From the NCBI RefSeq assembly GCF_003850345.1, contig NZ_CP027707.1:6687001-6751000 (forward strand): DNA of 64,000 nt, written 5' to 3'. This DNA comes from Pseudomonas chlororaphis subsp. piscium (GTDB lineage: Bacteria > Pseudomonadota > Gammaproteobacteria > Pseudomonadales > Pseudomonadaceae). A program made the position numbers and the translations under genes. The notes below the pieces were generated by a model. That model had not been told where the DNA came from and made no database searches. It saw nothing but the letters and a program-made list of their open reading frames with translations. Positions 28,081 to 37,739 of the stretch are shown here, piece by piece (the stretch's first letter is position 1; each line of letters starts with the position of its first letter).

Positions 28081-30954
28081 TCAGCGGTAGGCATCCACCG
28101 GTACGCAGGCGCAGAACAGGTTGCGGTCGCCGTAGACATTGTCGACCCGGTTCACCGTCGGCCAGTACTTGTGCGCCCTGGCGTGGGGGCTGGGGATCAC
28201 CGCCTGCTCGATGCTGTAGGGCCGCTCCCAGACTCCGGCGATGTCCGCCAGGGTATGGGGCGAACGCTTGAGCGGGTTGTCTTCGGCCGGCCAGTTGCCC
28301 TCCTGGACCTGGGCGATCTCGGCGCGAATGCTCAGCATGGCCTCGATAAAGCGATCCAGCTCGGCCTTGGACTCGCTTTCGGTGGGCTCCACCATCAGCG
28401 TGCCCGGCACTGGGAACGACATGGTCGGCGCGTGAAAACCGTAGTCCATCAGGCGCTTGGCCACGTCCTCTTCGCTGATGCCGGTCTGCGCCTTGAGCGG
28501 CCGCAGGTCGAGAATGCACTCGTGGGCGACCCGGCCATTGCGCCCGCTGTAGAGCACCGGGAAGGCCCCGCTCAGGTGTTCGGCCAGGTAGTTCGCGGCG
28601 AGGATCGCCACCTCGCTGGCATCCGCCAGCTGCGGCCCCATCAGGGCGATGTACATCCAGCTGATCGGCAGGATGCTCGCGCTGCCCCAGGGCGCCGCAC
28701 TGACCGCGCCGTTCTGCGGCAACGGCCCGTCGATGGCCACCACCGGGTGGTTGGCCACGAACGGCGCCAGGTGCTCCCGCACGCCGATCGGCCCCATGCC
28801 CGGGCCACCGCCGCCGTGGGGAATGCAGAAAGTCTTGTGCAGGTTCATGTGGGAAACGTCGGCGCCAATATCGGCCGGCCGTGTCAGCCCGACCTGGGCG
28901 TTGAGGTTGGCGCCGTCCATGTACACCTGGCCACCGTGGCTGTGGATCACCTCGCAGATCTCGCTGATGCCCTCCTCGTACACCCCGTGGGTCGAAGGAT
29001 AGGTCGCCATCAGGCACGCCAGCTGTTCGCCCGCGGCCTGGGCCTTGTCTTTCAGGTCTTGCAGATCGACGTTGCCAGCGTCGTCGCAATCGACGATCAC
29101 CACCTGCATGCCGGCCATCTGCGCCGAGGCCGGGTTGGTGCCGTGGGCCGAGGCGGGAATCAGGCAGATATTGCGCTCTCCCTGCTGGCGGCTCTCGTGG
29201 TATTTGCGGATCGCCAGCAACCCCGCGTACTCGCCCTGGGCCCCGGAGTTGGGCTGCATGCAGATCGCATCGAAGCCGGTAATGGCGCATAACCAGCGTT
29301 CAAGCTCCTCGATCATCAGCGAATAGCCGAGTGCCTGCTCCAGCGGGACAAAGGGATGCAGGTTGGCGAAGCCGGGCCAGGTGATGGGGATCATCTCGCT
29401 GCTGGCATTGAGCTTCATGGTGCAGGAACCCAGCGGGATCATCGACTGGTTCAGCGCCAGGTCCTTGTTCTCCAGCTGCTTGAGATAGCGCAGCATCTCG
29501 GTTTCGCTGTGATGGCTGTTGAACACCGGATGGCTCAGGTAAGGCGTGCTGCGCAGCAGGTCCTGGGGAATGCCCGGGACCAGGGCTTCAGCGTCCAGTT
29601 GCGCGACGTCCAGACCGTGGTCGGCGCCGAGGAACACATCGAACAGCCGGGCGACAGTACTCTCGTCGCAGGTTTCATCCAGGCTCAGGCCCAGCTGCCC
29701 GCGCCCGAGGATCCGCAGATTGATCTGCGCGGCCTTGGCGCTCTCGATGATGGCCGTCTGGCTACCACCGACCTCCAGCGTCAGGGTGTCGAAGAACTGC
29801 CGGTTCAGCCGCTCGATGCCCTTGCGCTCCAGGCCGGCGGCGAGGATGCAGGTCAGGCGATGGACGCGCTGGGCAATACGCCGGAGGCCTTCCGGGCCGT
29901 GATAGACCGCATAGAAACTGGCGATATTGGCCAGCAGCACCTGGGCGGTGCAGATGTTCGAGTTGGCCTTCTCGCGGCGGATATGCTGCTCGCGGGTCTG
30001 CAGGGCCATGCGCAGCGCCACGTTGCCCCGGGCATCCTTGGACACGCCGATGATCCGCCCCGGGATCGCCCGCTTGTACTCCTCGCGGCTGGCGAAGAAC
30101 GCCGCATGGGGCCCGCCATAGCCCATGGGCACGCCAAAGCGCTGGGACGAACCGAACACCACGTCGGCCCCCAGCTCGCCCGGCGGCGTCAGCAGCAACA
30201 GGCTCAACAGGTCGGCGGCCACGCAGGCCAGCGCCTGCTGCGCGTGCAGGTGATCGATCAGCGGCCGCAAGTCGCGAATCTCGCCGTGGGTGTCCGGGTA
30301 TTGCAACAAGGCACCGAAGACTTGGTGCCGCTTGAGGTTGTCCAGGGTGTCGACCACCAGTTCGAAGCCGAACCCTTCGGCGCGGGTCTGCACCACCGAA
30401 AGGGTCTGCGGATGGCAGTTCTGGTCGACGAAGAACAGATTGCTTTTCGACTTGGCCACGCGCTTGGCCAGGGCCATGGCTTCGGCGGCCGCGGTCGCTT
30501 CGTCCAGCAGCGAGGCGTTGGCCAGTTCCAGGCTGGTGAGGTCGATGGTCAGTTGCTGGAAGTTGAGCAGGGCTTCGAGCCGGCCCTGGGCGATTTCCGG
30601 TTGGTAGGGCGTGTAGGCGGTGTACCAGCCAGGGTTTTCCAGCACGTTGCGCAGGATCACCGTGGGGGTCAGGGTGCCGTGGTAACCCATGCCGATCAGG
30701 CTGGTCCAGACCTGGTTCTGCTCGGCATAACCGCGCAGCTTGGCCAGGGCGGCCTGCTCGTCCAGCGCCGGCGGCAGGTCCAGCGGACGGTTGAAACGGA
30801 TCCCCGGCGGCACGGTCTGCTCGATCAGCTCGACCCGGCTGCCCAGGCCCAGGCTGTCGAGCATCGCTTGCTGCTCGGCGGCGTCGGGCCCGAGGTGACG
30901 CCGCAGAAAGGCATTGGGATCGCGTAACTGGCTCAAGGACGGCAACTGGGACAT
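28081..30954 (-). CDS. gcvP: Glycine dehydrogenase (decarboxylating), P protein
   Basis: The P protein of the glycine cleavage system decarboxylates glycine and passes the aminomethyl group to the lipoyl arm of GcvH. The protein has 957 residues, the normal single-chain length. The PLP lysine is K707 in [16 protein letters not shown], and the other family block is [13 protein letters not shown]. The start is the ATG at 30954 ([16 protein letters not shown]); the frame remains open to 31575, but that part overlaps the divergent aminotransferase gene. gcvH and gcvT lie 3.4 kb away on the same strand, separated by three inserted genes on the other strand. Confidence 0.96.
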   Translation of the reverse strand: MSQLPSLSQLRDPNAFLRRHLGPDAAEQQAMLDSLGLGSRVELIEQTVPPGIRFNRPLDLPPALDEQAALAKLRGYAEQNQVWTSLIGMGYHGTLTPTVILRNVLENPGWYTAYTPYQPEIAQGRLEALLNFQQLTIDLTSLELANASLLDEATAAAEAMALAKRVAKSKSNLFFVDQNCHPQTLSVVQTRAEGFGFELVVDTLDNLKRHQVFGALLQYPDTHGEIRDLRPLIDHLHAQQALACVAADLLSLLLLTPPGELGADVVFGSSQRFGVPMGYGGPHAAFFASREEYKRAIPGRIIGVSKDARGNVALRMALQTREQHIRREKANSNICTAQVLLANIASFYAVYHGPEGLRRIAQRVHRLTCILAAGLERKGIERLNRQFFDTLTLEVGGSQTAIIESAKAAQINLRILGRGQLGLSLDETCDESTVARLFDVFLGADHGLDVAQLDAEALVPGIPQDLLRSTPYLSHPVFNSHHSETEMLRYLKQLENKDLALNQSMIPLGSCTMKLNASSEMIPITWPGFANLHPFVPLEQALGYSLMIEELERWLCAITGFDAICMQPNSGAQGEYAGLLAIRKYHESRQQGERNICLIPASAHGTNPASAQMAGMQVVIVDCDDAGNVDLQDLKDKAQAAGEQLACLMATYPSTHGVYEEGISEICEVIHSHGGQVYMDGANLNAQVGLTRPADIGADVSHMNLHKTFCIPHGGGGPGMGPIGVREHLAPFVANHPVVAIDGPLPQNGAVSAAPWGSASILPISWMYIALMGPQLADASEVAILAANYLAEHLSGAFPVLYSGRNGRVAHECILDLRPLKAQTGISEEDVAKRLMDYGFHAPTMSFPVPGTLMVEPTESESKAELDRFIEAMLSIRAEIAQVQEGNWPAEDNPLKRSPHTLADIAGVWERPYSIEQAVIPSPHARAHKYWPTVNRVDNVYGDRNLFCACVPVDAYR

Positions 30955-31128
30955 GGCGGGCTCTCTCTCAGGCGGCGCTCGGCGTCGATGGAACAGGGTC
31001 AAAGCAGCATAGCAGCCGATCCCGGACGCCGACGGTGTGGCACCCCGGGCGAACCGGTAGCATGATGCTCGACTCCGGCGCGGCCCGCCGCCCTGCCTCG
31101 ACCACTGCTTATCGGGTATCCCATCGTC

Positions 31129-32271
31129 ATGAGCCAACTGCCTTTCCTGCCGTTCTCCAAACCCACCATCGATGAAGCCACCATCGCCAGCGTCGGCGAA
31201 GTCCTGCGTTCGGGCTGGATCACCAGCGGGCCCAAGGTCCAGGCCTTCGAAGCGCAACTCTCGCAGTACTGCGGCGGGCGCCCGGTGCGCACCTTCAATT
31301 CCGGCACCTGCACCATGGAGATCGCCCTGCGTATCGCCGGCATCGGCCCTGGCGACGAAGTCATCACCACGCCGATTTCCTGGGTGGCCACGGCCAACGT
31401 GATTCTCGAAGTCGGCGCCACCCCGGTGTTCGCCGACATCGACCCGGTTACCCGCAACATCGACCTGGCCCAGGTGGAAGCGGCCATCACGCCACGGACC
31501 AAGGCGATCATCCCAGTGTTTCTCGCCGGCCTGCCGCTGGACATGCCGCGCCTGTATGCCCTGGCACGCAAACACGGCCTGCGGGTCGTGGAAGATGCCG
31601 CCCAGGCGCTGGGCTCAAGCTGGAACGGCGAGCGCATCGGCGCCGGCGGCGACCTGGTGTCCTTCAGTTTCCAGGCCAACAAGAACGTCACCTGCAGCGA
31701 GGGCGGCGCCCTGGTGCTGAACACCGCCGAAGAGGCCCGCCTGGCGGAGAAGTACCGCCTGCAGGGCGTGACCCGCCACGGCTTCGACGGCCTGGACGTG
31801 GATGTGCTGGGCGGCAAATTCAACATGACCGACGTCGCGGCCGCCATCGGCCTGGGCCAGTTCGCCCACCTCGAAACCCTCACCGCTCACCGCCGCGAGC
31901 TGGCCCGGCATTACTTCGAATGCTTCGGCAGCGACTTCGAAGCCCGCTACGGCGCCCAGTTGCCACCGGCGGACTTCAGCAACAGCAACTGGCACCTGTT
32001 CCAGCTGGTACTGCCGGAGCGGCATGACGGCAAACCGGCGCGGGCGACCTTCATGGAACGGATGCAGGAACGCGGGATCGGCATCGGCTATCACTACCCG
32101 CCGATTCACTTGCTGAGCCTGTACCGCGAGCGCGGTTTCAAGGAGGGGATGTTCCCGGTGGCGGAACGGGTGGGACGCCTGATCGTCTCGTTGCCGATGT
32201 TCACCGCCATGACCAAGGACGATGTAGAACGCTCGGTAGCGGCGGTGAAGGCTGTCTTGCAAGAGGCATAA
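31129..32271 (+). CDS. DegT/DnrJ/EryC1/StrS (ArnB-like) PLP aminotransferase
   Basis: This sugar-nucleotide aminotransferase-family protein has 380 residues. The PLP lysine is K185 in [14 protein letters not shown], the cofactor aspartate is D156 in [10 protein letters not shown], and the N-terminal WITSGPK block is typical. It resembles ArnB, which makes UDP-4-amino-arabinose for lipid A modification. No other arn gene is present, however, so the nucleotide-sugar substrate is uncertain. The ATG at 31129 is divergent from gcvP, with 174 bases between. It ends in an intrinsic terminator. Confidence 0.9.
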   Translation: MSQLPFLPFSKPTIDEATIASVGEVLRSGWITSGPKVQAFEAQLSQYCGGRPVRTFNSGTCTMEIALRIAGIGPGDEVITTPISWVATANVILEVGATPVFADIDPVTRNIDLAQVEAAITPRTKAIIPVFLAGLPLDMPRLYALARKHGLRVVEDAAQALGSSWNGERIGAGGDLVSFSFQANKNVTCSEGGALVLNTAEEARLAEKYRLQGVTRHGFDGLDVDVLGGKFNMTDVAAAIGLGQFAHLETLTAHRRELARHYFECFGSDFEARYGAQLPPADFSNSNWHLFQLVLPERHDGKPARATFMERMQERGIGIGYHYPPIHLLSLYRERGFKEGMFPVAERVGRLIVSLPMFTAMTKDDVERSVAAVKAVLQEA

Positions 32272-32314
32272 ATAGATGCCGGCCCCTGAACGGCCGGCCC
32301 TTGCACTATCCAAG

Positions 32315-32346
32315 ACGCTCAATGCCCTGCATTGGGCGTTTTTATT
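32315..32346 (+). terminator. Terminator of the aminotransferase gene
   Basis: The arms ACGCTCAATG and CATTGGGCGT (one G-T pair) are followed by TTTTTAT, about 45 bases after the stop codon. Confidence 0.8.
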
Positions 32347-32655
32347 TCAGCGATAAAGATAGTTGCCAATCGCTATATATCAGCGCCACTGGCCCGATTC
32401 CTTGTGCCAAAAACCAGACTCCCGGCAGAACTTTCTTTAACTGCGCACATAAACACATGATAAACCAGCACGATTCAACACATTGAACTTTCGCAATGCA
32501 GGCAGCACCAAAGACAATAGCCAATAGTTCTATAGTTCAATTTTTTGCATGCTATGTTTACTTAGGACTGCGCAGCTGAGACAAAAGGCCATTACGCAGT
32601 TGCAAAGACCGTTACAAAATCCATGTTTCAATTTATTCGAAATGGAGTTCAAAAA
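32347..32655. promoter_or_regulatory. A+T-rich leader/promoter region of the first paralogue
   Basis: These roughly 310 bases hold no gene I can support and are distinctly richer in A+T than the flanking sequence. The promoter of the downstream unknown gene must lie here; a stretch near 32535-32570 (AATTTTTTGCATGCTATGTT) is the most promoter-like. The change in composition continues through both paralogues. Confidence 0.4.
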
Positions 32656-33339
32656 ATGAGCAGCCAACAGATAATTCTATACATCGAAGAACAGCAGTTG
32701 ATTGCACAAAAAAAGAACAACTACAGCCTTTATCTGGCCAAGAAAGTAAACAATGACTTCACTGTCATCTGGCAATCAAAAGGCCCCATTGCCACAGTCA
32801 ACAACCCTAGTTACCAATATAGAAACACCTTCGATATCGCCACCCCGTCGTTCATGGTCAACTTCACCAATGACCCGGTCACAGCCGGCGATGTCACCTT
32901 CACCTCCGGCGGCAAAAACCTGCCCATCAGCACCGGCCAGACCACGACCCTCACTCCAAATGGCGTGTTCACGCCAGCCAAGAACGGTGGCGTCCCCTCA
33001 GATGTGCTCATCAAAAATGAGCTGCAAGGCAATCCACATGAAATCCTCCTGGATTCCAACGGCAATAACATCTGGGTGAATCGTCAGAGCGGCATGAACA
33101 TCGGCACTGCAACGCTGACACCAAAAAGCCAATATCAAGTCTGGTTCGGCAACATTCAGGAAACCGGTTCATTGATCGCCACCAACCTGTCCGACCCCTA
33201 TGTGGTGACCCTGCAGGATGGCGGCAGCATCACCATTACCTACACCGACAATGGCACCTGGGTGACCGGCGAACCAGCCAAACGCCTGAGCGCCGCTGAA
33301 ATCAAGGCACTTCACGCCAGGGCCGGGATCGCGGCATAG
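32656..33339 (+). CDS. Uncharacterised beta-rich protein, tandem paralogue 1
   Basis: I do not recognise this 227-residue protein. It starts at the ATG at 32656, with GGAG eight bases upstream. There is no signal peptide and no membrane segment. Features include YSLYLAKKVN near residues 24-33, FTSGGKNLPI, and a C-terminal part NGTWVTGEPAKRL ending in a short helix. It is rich in Thr, Asn, Gly and Ser in alternating patterns, suggesting a beta-sandwich or lectin-like fold. It has no cysteine. It aligns without gaps over most of its length with the next gene. Codon use is less G+C-rich than in its neighbours. Confidence 0.8.
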   Translation: MSSQQIILYIEEQQLIAQKKNNYSLYLAKKVNNDFTVIWQSKGPIATVNNPSYQYRNTFDIATPSFMVNFTNDPVTAGDVTFTSGGKNLPISTGQTTTLTPNGVFTPAKNGGVPSDVLIKNELQGNPHEILLDSNGNNIWVNRQSGMNIGTATLTPKSQYQVWFGNIQETGSLIATNLSDPYVVTLQDGGSITITYTDNGTWVTGEPAKRLSAAEIKALHARAGIAA

Positions 33340-33435
33340 TCCGCGGGACGGGCTCGAGCATCGGTTGCGCGAAGGACGCAGAGCACCACGCGATACCCTT
33401 GGCAGTCTTTCGCTCGCAAACGCCGCTCAAACAAG

Positions 33436-33470
33436 AAAACCCTGTATATCGCCGATCTACAGGGTTTTTT
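33436..33470 (+). terminator. Intrinsic terminator between the paralogues
   Basis: AAAACCCTGTA and TACAGGGTTTTTT pair perfectly around an eleven-base loop. This implies that the two paralogues can be transcribed separately, although the second gene begins only 80 bases further on. Confidence 0.85.
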
Positions 33471-33548
33471 ATTGATGGCGTCGAACCCGGCCAGCTGGAC
33501 TCGAGACTCTGCACCGAAATCATCCACGGGATGAACGTGAGATTAGCC

Positions 33549-34256
33549 ATGAGCAAGCAGACCATCATCGTCTATATCGAAGAAGAGCAACTTGTTGCCC
33601 AAAAGGTAAACAACTACAGCCTCTATCTGGCCAAGAAAGTAAACAGCACTTTCACCGTCATCTGGTTTGCAAAGTCCCCCTTCGCTGCCCCCAACCAGCC
33701 GTCCTACCAATATAAGAATATCTTCAATATCACCAATGACTCCTACATGGTCAATTTTACAAACACGCCAGTACAAGAAGGTGATGTCAACTTTACCTCG
33801 GGAGGAAAAAACCTGCCCATCAACACGGGCCAGATAACCACCCTGACTAAATACGGTATATTCAGCCCTGCAAAGAATGGTGGCACACCAGGAGATGTTT
33901 CAATAAATAACGAACTTTCGGCCAACCCCAGCGAAATATTATTGGACTCTACCGGACTCAGTCTCTGGGTGAACTGTTCAGGTGGCATGAATATAGGTGT
34001 CGCCACCATGACACCCAAAAACGAGTTTCAATTATGGTTCGGCCCAGGCCAGGCAGCGGGCTCATTAATCCCCACTAACCTGTCCAATCCTTACACCATA
34101 AGCGTGAACGATGGAGAAACCAAAACCGTCACCTACAACAATCAGGGTGCCTGGGTCAGCGGCGAACCGACACTGCGCCTGACAACAGAAGAAATAGCCG
34201 AACTTCATATCAGGGTAAGCAAAGCCGTGCTGCTGGCCAGATCGCTCCGTCGTTAG
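33549..34256 (+). CDS. Uncharacterised beta-rich protein, tandem paralogue 2
   Basis: This 235-residue protein is a diverged duplicate of the preceding one, with roughly 60% identity by eye. Shared blocks are IEEEQLVAQK, NNYSLYLAKKVN, MVNFTN, FTSGGKNLPI, GGMNIG and WVSGEP. It has one cysteine (in WVNCSGGMNIG) that paralogue 1 lacks, and a longer basic C-terminus (LLARSLRR). The start is the ATG at 33549; the ribosome site is weak (GAGATTAGCC) and the frame is open upstream. No signal peptide. Base composition is low in G+C for this genome. It ends just before the convergent gcvH. Confidence 0.8.
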   Translation: MSKQTIIVYIEEEQLVAQKVNNYSLYLAKKVNSTFTVIWFAKSPFAAPNQPSYQYKNIFNITNDSYMVNFTNTPVQEGDVNFTSGGKNLPINTGQITTLTKYGIFSPAKNGGTPGDVSINNELSANPSEILLDSTGLSLWVNCSGGMNIGVATMTPKNEFQLWFGPGQAAGSLIPTNLSNPYTISVNDGETKTVTYNNQGAWVSGEPTLRLTTEEIAELHIRVSKAVLLARSLRR

Positions 34257-34288
34257 GTCAGTGACTTGAGTTGTCGCATTGTCTTAAA

Positions 34289-34325
34289 CGAAAAACGCCG
34301 CATACCCGATAAGGGAACACGGCGC
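34289..34325 (-). terminator. gcvH terminator
   Basis: On the minus strand GCGCCGTGTTCCC and its near-complement CGGGTATGCGGCG are followed by TTTTT, about 30 bases after the gcvH stop. Confidence 0.75.
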
Positions 34326-34354
34326 TCTTGTAACGGCTTGGCTTGCGGCAGTGA

Positions 34355-34738
34355 TTATTCGCCGATAGCGGCCTTATAACCGGCTGCGTCGAGCAGCTTC
34401 TCAAGGTCGGCAGCATTGGCCGGCTTGAGCTTGAAGATCCAGGCGCCGTACGGGTCGCTGTTGAGCAGCTCGGGGCTGCCACTCAGGTCTTCGTTGACCG
34501 CGATCACTTCGCCGGCCACTGGCGCGTAGATGTCGGAAGCGGCCTTCACCGATTCCACCACACCGGCCTGGTCGCCAGCGCCGAAGACATTGCCGACTTC
34601 GGTCAGCTCGACGAACACCACGTCGCCCAGGGCTTCCTGAGCGTGGTCGCTGATGCCCACGGTCACGGTGCCGTCGGCTTCCAGACGGGCCCATTCGTGA
34701 CTTTCGGCAAAACGCAGGTCAGCAGGGATATCGCTCAT
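34355..34738 (-). CDS. gcvH: Glycine cleavage system H protein
   Basis: This lipoyl carrier shuttles the aminomethyl group from GcvP to GcvT. The protein has 127 residues, with the lipoylated lysine K65 in [13 protein letters not shown]. The start ATG is at 34738 ([10 protein letters not shown]), after a GAGGACAC-type site. The gene lies 51 bases downstream of gcvT and is cotranscribed with it. Confidence 0.96.
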   Translation of the reverse strand: MSDIPADLRFAESHEWARLEADGTVTVGISDHAQEALGDVVFVELTEVGNVFGAGDQAGVVESVKAASDIYAPVAGEVIAVNEDLSGSPELLNSDPYGAWIFKLKPANAADLEKLLDAAGYKAAIGE

Positions 34739-34789
34739 GTTCTGTGTCCTCAAGAAGAAATGTCAGCGGTAGATCCCGCCGGAAATAAG

Positions 34790-35872
34790 TTAGATCAAGG
34801 TTTTGCCATGACGCACGAAGGTCGGTTTTACCACCCGGACCGGGTACCACTTGCCACGGATTTCCACTTCTGCACGGTCGGCGGTAGCCATGGGCACCCG
34901 TGCCAGGGCGATCGATTTGCTAAGCGTAGGAGAGAAACTACCACTGGTGATCTCTCCTTCGCCAACATCGGCGATGCGCACCACCTGATGGGCACGCAGC
35001 ACACCGCGTTCTTCCAGCACCAGGCCGACCAGTTTGTGCTTCACCCCACCCGCGCGCTCGGCCTCCAGCGCGGTGCGCCCGATGAACTTACGCGACGCCG
35101 GTTCCCAGGCGATGCTCCAGGCCATGTTGGCCACCAGCGGTGAAACCTCCTGGTGAATGTCCTGGCCGTACAGGTTCATGCCGGCCTCCAGGCGCAGGGT
35201 GTCCCGGGCGCCGAGGCCGATCGGCGAGATGCCCGCGCCTACCAGATCGTTGAAGAATGCCGGGGCCTGGTCGGCCGGCAGGACGATTTCCAGGCCATCC
35301 TCCCCGGTGTAACCGGTGCGCGCGATGAACCAGTCGCCATCGGCCTGGCCTTCGAAGGGCTTGAGTTGCTGGATCAGCGTGCCGCGCGACTGGGTCACCA
35401 GCTCGGCGATCTTGTGGCGGGCGTGGGGCCCCTGGATCGCCAGCATCGCCAGCTCGGAGCGTTCGTGCAGCTGCACCTGGAAAGCGCCCAGCTGCGCCTG
35501 CATCCAGGCCATGTCCTGGTCACGGGTGGCGGCGTTGACCACCAGCCGGTAACCGGCGTCGGTGCGGTAGACGATCATATCGTCGACGATGCCGCCATGC
35601 TCGTTGAGCATGGCGCTGTACAAGGCCCTGCCAGGGCTTTGCAGGCGTTCGACGTCGTTGGCCAGCAGGTGCTGGAGCCAAGCCTTGGCCTGGGGTCCGT
35701 CGACATCGATCACGGTCATGTGGGATACATCGAAAACCCCGCAATCGCGTCGCACCTGATGGTGCTCCTCGACCTGCGAGCCGTAATGCAGAGGCATATC
35801 CCAACCGCCAAAATCGACCATCTTCGCGCCCAGGGCGAGATGAAGGTCATACAGAGGCGTGCGCTGTCCCAT
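34790..35872 (-). CDS. gcvT: Aminomethyltransferase, T protein of glycine cleavage
   Basis: The protein transfers the methylene unit from the GcvH-bound intermediate to tetrahydrofolate, releasing ammonia. It has 360 residues; the folate-binding domain includes VDFGGWDMPLHYGSQVEEH and GYTGEDGLEIVLP. The start is the ATG at 35872, preceded by AAGGAGAAACCC; the frame is open to 35959 without a site. A TACAAT-type -10 lies near 36000 on the minus strand. I saw no glycine riboswitch in the 156-base leader. Confidence 0.95.
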   Translation of the reverse strand: MGQRTPLYDLHLALGAKMVDFGGWDMPLHYGSQVEEHHQVRRDCGVFDVSHMTVIDVDGPQAKAWLQHLLANDVERLQSPGRALYSAMLNEHGGIVDDMIVYRTDAGYRLVVNAATRDQDMAWMQAQLGAFQVQLHERSELAMLAIQGPHARHKIAELVTQSRGTLIQQLKPFEGQADGDWFIARTGYTGEDGLEIVLPADQAPAFFNDLVGAGISPIGLGARDTLRLEAGMNLYGQDIHQEVSPLVANMAWSIAWEPASRKFIGRTALEAERAGGVKHKLVGLVLEERGVLRAHQVVRIADVGEGEITSGSFSPTLSKSIALARVPMATADRAEVEIRGKWYPVRVVKPTFVRHGKTLI

Positions 35873-36028
35873 GGGTTTCTCCTTCCGGGCGTGGCGAAGG
35901 TGCGGACGGTCGCCGTATGAGCTGGAGGCCTTGAAATAGATGGCTTTCAGACAATTCAAGAGACCCGATCAGAAAGATCGACCGCACCGAATGCCGCGCA
36001 TTGTAGCCGCAAGGTGTGACACTGGCAC

Positions 36029-37645
36029 CTAACCGATTCGATGAGCGGAGCGTCGGATCAGTCCGATCACCGGCAGCAATCCCACCAGGACCAGGGTCAG
36101 GGCCGGCAACGCGGCACGCGACCACTCACCCTCGCTGGTCATCTCGAAGATCCGCACCGCCAGCGTGTCCCAGCCGAACGGGCGCATCAGCAGGGTGGCG
36201 GGCATTTCCTTGAGCACATCGACGAACACCAGCAACGCCGCGCTCAGGGTGCCGGGCAGCAAAAGCGGCAGATACACTTTGAAAAACAGTCGTGGCCCGC
36301 TGACCCCCAGGCTGCGCGCCGCTTCCGGCAACGAAGGGCGGATCCGCGCCAGGCTGCTTTCCAGCGGCCCATAGGCCACCGCGATAAAACGCACCAGATA
36401 GGCCAGCAGCAACGCCGCCAGACTGCCCAGCAGCAAGGGTTTACCCGCCCCTCCGAGCCAGCCCGACAGCGGGATCACCAGCTCGCGGTCCAGATAACTG
36501 AAAGCCAGCATGATCGACACCGCCAGCACCGAACCCGGCAAGGCGTAACCCAGGTTGGCCAGGCTGACGCCGGAACGGATCGCCCGGGTCGGCGCCAGCC
36601 GTCGGGCGAACGCCAGCAGCAGGGCCACGCTGACCGTGATCAGGGCCGCCATGGCACCCAGGTACAGGGTGTGCAGGATCAGCCCGGCATAACGCTCGTC
36701 GAGGTCGAAACGGCCACGCTGCCAGAACCACACCAGCAGTTGCAGCACTGGGATGACGAAGGCGCAGGCGAACACCAGCGTGCACCAGCTTGTGGCCGCC
36801 AGGGCCTTGATGCCATGCAGGTGGTACAGCGCCTTGCCCCGCGGTCGCTCGTTGCCGGAGCGACTGGCGCCACGGGCGCGACGCTCGCCGTACAACACCA
36901 GCATCACCGCCAGCAGCAACAGGCTGGCCAGCTGCGCGGCGCTGGACAGGCTGAAGAAGCCGTACCAGGTCTTGTAGATGGCAGTGGTGAAGGTGTCGAA
37001 GTTGAACACCGCCACCGCGCCGAAATCCGCCAGGGTTTCCATCAGCGCCAGGGCCACACCGGCGCCGATGGCTGGCCGAGCCATGGGCAGGGCCACGCGC
37101 CAGAACGCCTGCCAGGGCGTCTGCCCCAGCACCCGCGCGGCTTCCATCAGGCCTTTGCCCTGGGCCAGGAACGCGGTGCGCGCCAGCAGATACACATAGG
37201 GATAGAACACCAGCACCAGGACCAGGATCACCCCACCGGTGGAGCGCACCCGTGGCAGGCGCAGGCCCGTGCCGAACCATTCGCGCAGCAAGGTCTGCAC
37301 CGGGCCGGAAAAATCCAGCAGGCCGACGAAGACAAAGGCCAGCACGTAGGCCGGAATCGCAAAGGGCAGCATCAGCGCCCAGTCCAGCCAGCGGCGCCCG
37401 GGAAACTCGCAGAGGCTGGTCAGCCAGGCCAGGCTCACCCCCAGCAGCGTCACGCCCACGCCGACGCCCAGCACCAGGGTCAGGGTATTGCCCAACAGGC
37501 GCGGCATCTGGGTTTCCCACAGGTGCGACCAGATCTGCTGGTCGACCACCTGCCACGACAGCAGCAGCACGCTCAGCGGCAGCAGCACCAGGGCGGCGAC
37601 GGCGAAGACCAGCGGGTACCAGCGGCGTTGGGCGGGATGGGCCAC
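36029..37645 (-). CDS. Ferric iron-type ABC transporter permease (two fused halves)
   Basis: This inner-membrane permease of the FbpB/HitB/SfuB type has 538 residues and about 12 helices in two homologous halves. Each half carries a coupling loop: MEAARVLGQTPWQAFWRVALP and LPEAARSLGVSGPRLFFKVYLP. It probably carries Fe(III) released by the periplasmic binding protein encoded just upstream. There is no ATPase gene next to it, so the motor subunit must be encoded elsewhere. A hairpin lies between the two genes. Confidence 0.92.
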   Translation of the reverse strand: MAHPAQRRWYPLVFAVAALVLLPLSVLLLSWQVVDQQIWSHLWETQMPRLLGNTLTLVLGVGVGVTLLGVSLAWLTSLCEFPGRRWLDWALMLPFAIPAYVLAFVFVGLLDFSGPVQTLLREWFGTGLRLPRVRSTGGVILVLVLVFYPYVYLLARTAFLAQGKGLMEAARVLGQTPWQAFWRVALPMARPAIGAGVALALMETLADFGAVAVFNFDTFTTAIYKTWYGFFSLSSAAQLASLLLLAVMLVLYGERRARGASRSGNERPRGKALYHLHGIKALAATSWCTLVFACAFVIPVLQLLVWFWQRGRFDLDERYAGLILHTLYLGAMAALITVSVALLLAFARRLAPTRAIRSGVSLANLGYALPGSVLAVSIMLAFSYLDRELVIPLSGWLGGAGKPLLLGSLAALLLAYLVRFIAVAYGPLESSLARIRPSLPEAARSLGVSGPRLFFKVYLPLLLPGTLSAALLVFVDVLKEMPATLLMRPFGWDTLAVRIFEMTSEGEWSRAALPALTLVLVGLLPVIGLIRRSAHRIG

Positions 37646-37697
37646 AAGAAACTCTCAAGCGCGGTGGATCAATAAAGGGCGATGGCAAACCGGATAA

Positions 37698-37723
37698 ACA
37701 AAACGCCCCGCAAAAGCGGGGCG
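37698..37723 (-). terminator. Attenuator-like terminator between iron-binding protein and permease genes
   Basis: On the minus strand CGCCCCGC-TTTT-GCGGGGCG is followed by a TTTTG run. It sits inside the putative operon and would lower permease expression relative to the binding protein, as is usual for such systems. Confidence 0.75.
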
Positions 37724-37739
37724 CAGTATAACCAGCGGA

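Noticed and set aside
30955..31575. N-terminal extension of gcvP
   Set aside because: The frame is open, but the extension overlaps the aminotransferase gene and does not resemble GcvP; the ATG at 30954 matches the family start.
32342..32524. 60-codon frame in the A+T-rich region before the first paralogue
   Set aside because: No ribosome site and a cysteine/tryptophan-rich translation without domain features.
35873..36028. Glycine riboswitch upstream of gcvT
   Set aside because: The conserved glycine riboswitch core was not found in the 156-base leader on the minus strand.
36041..37675. A 544-codon frame opposite the iron permease
   Set aside because: Very Gln/Arg/His-rich translation without domain signs; typical shadow of a membrane protein gene.
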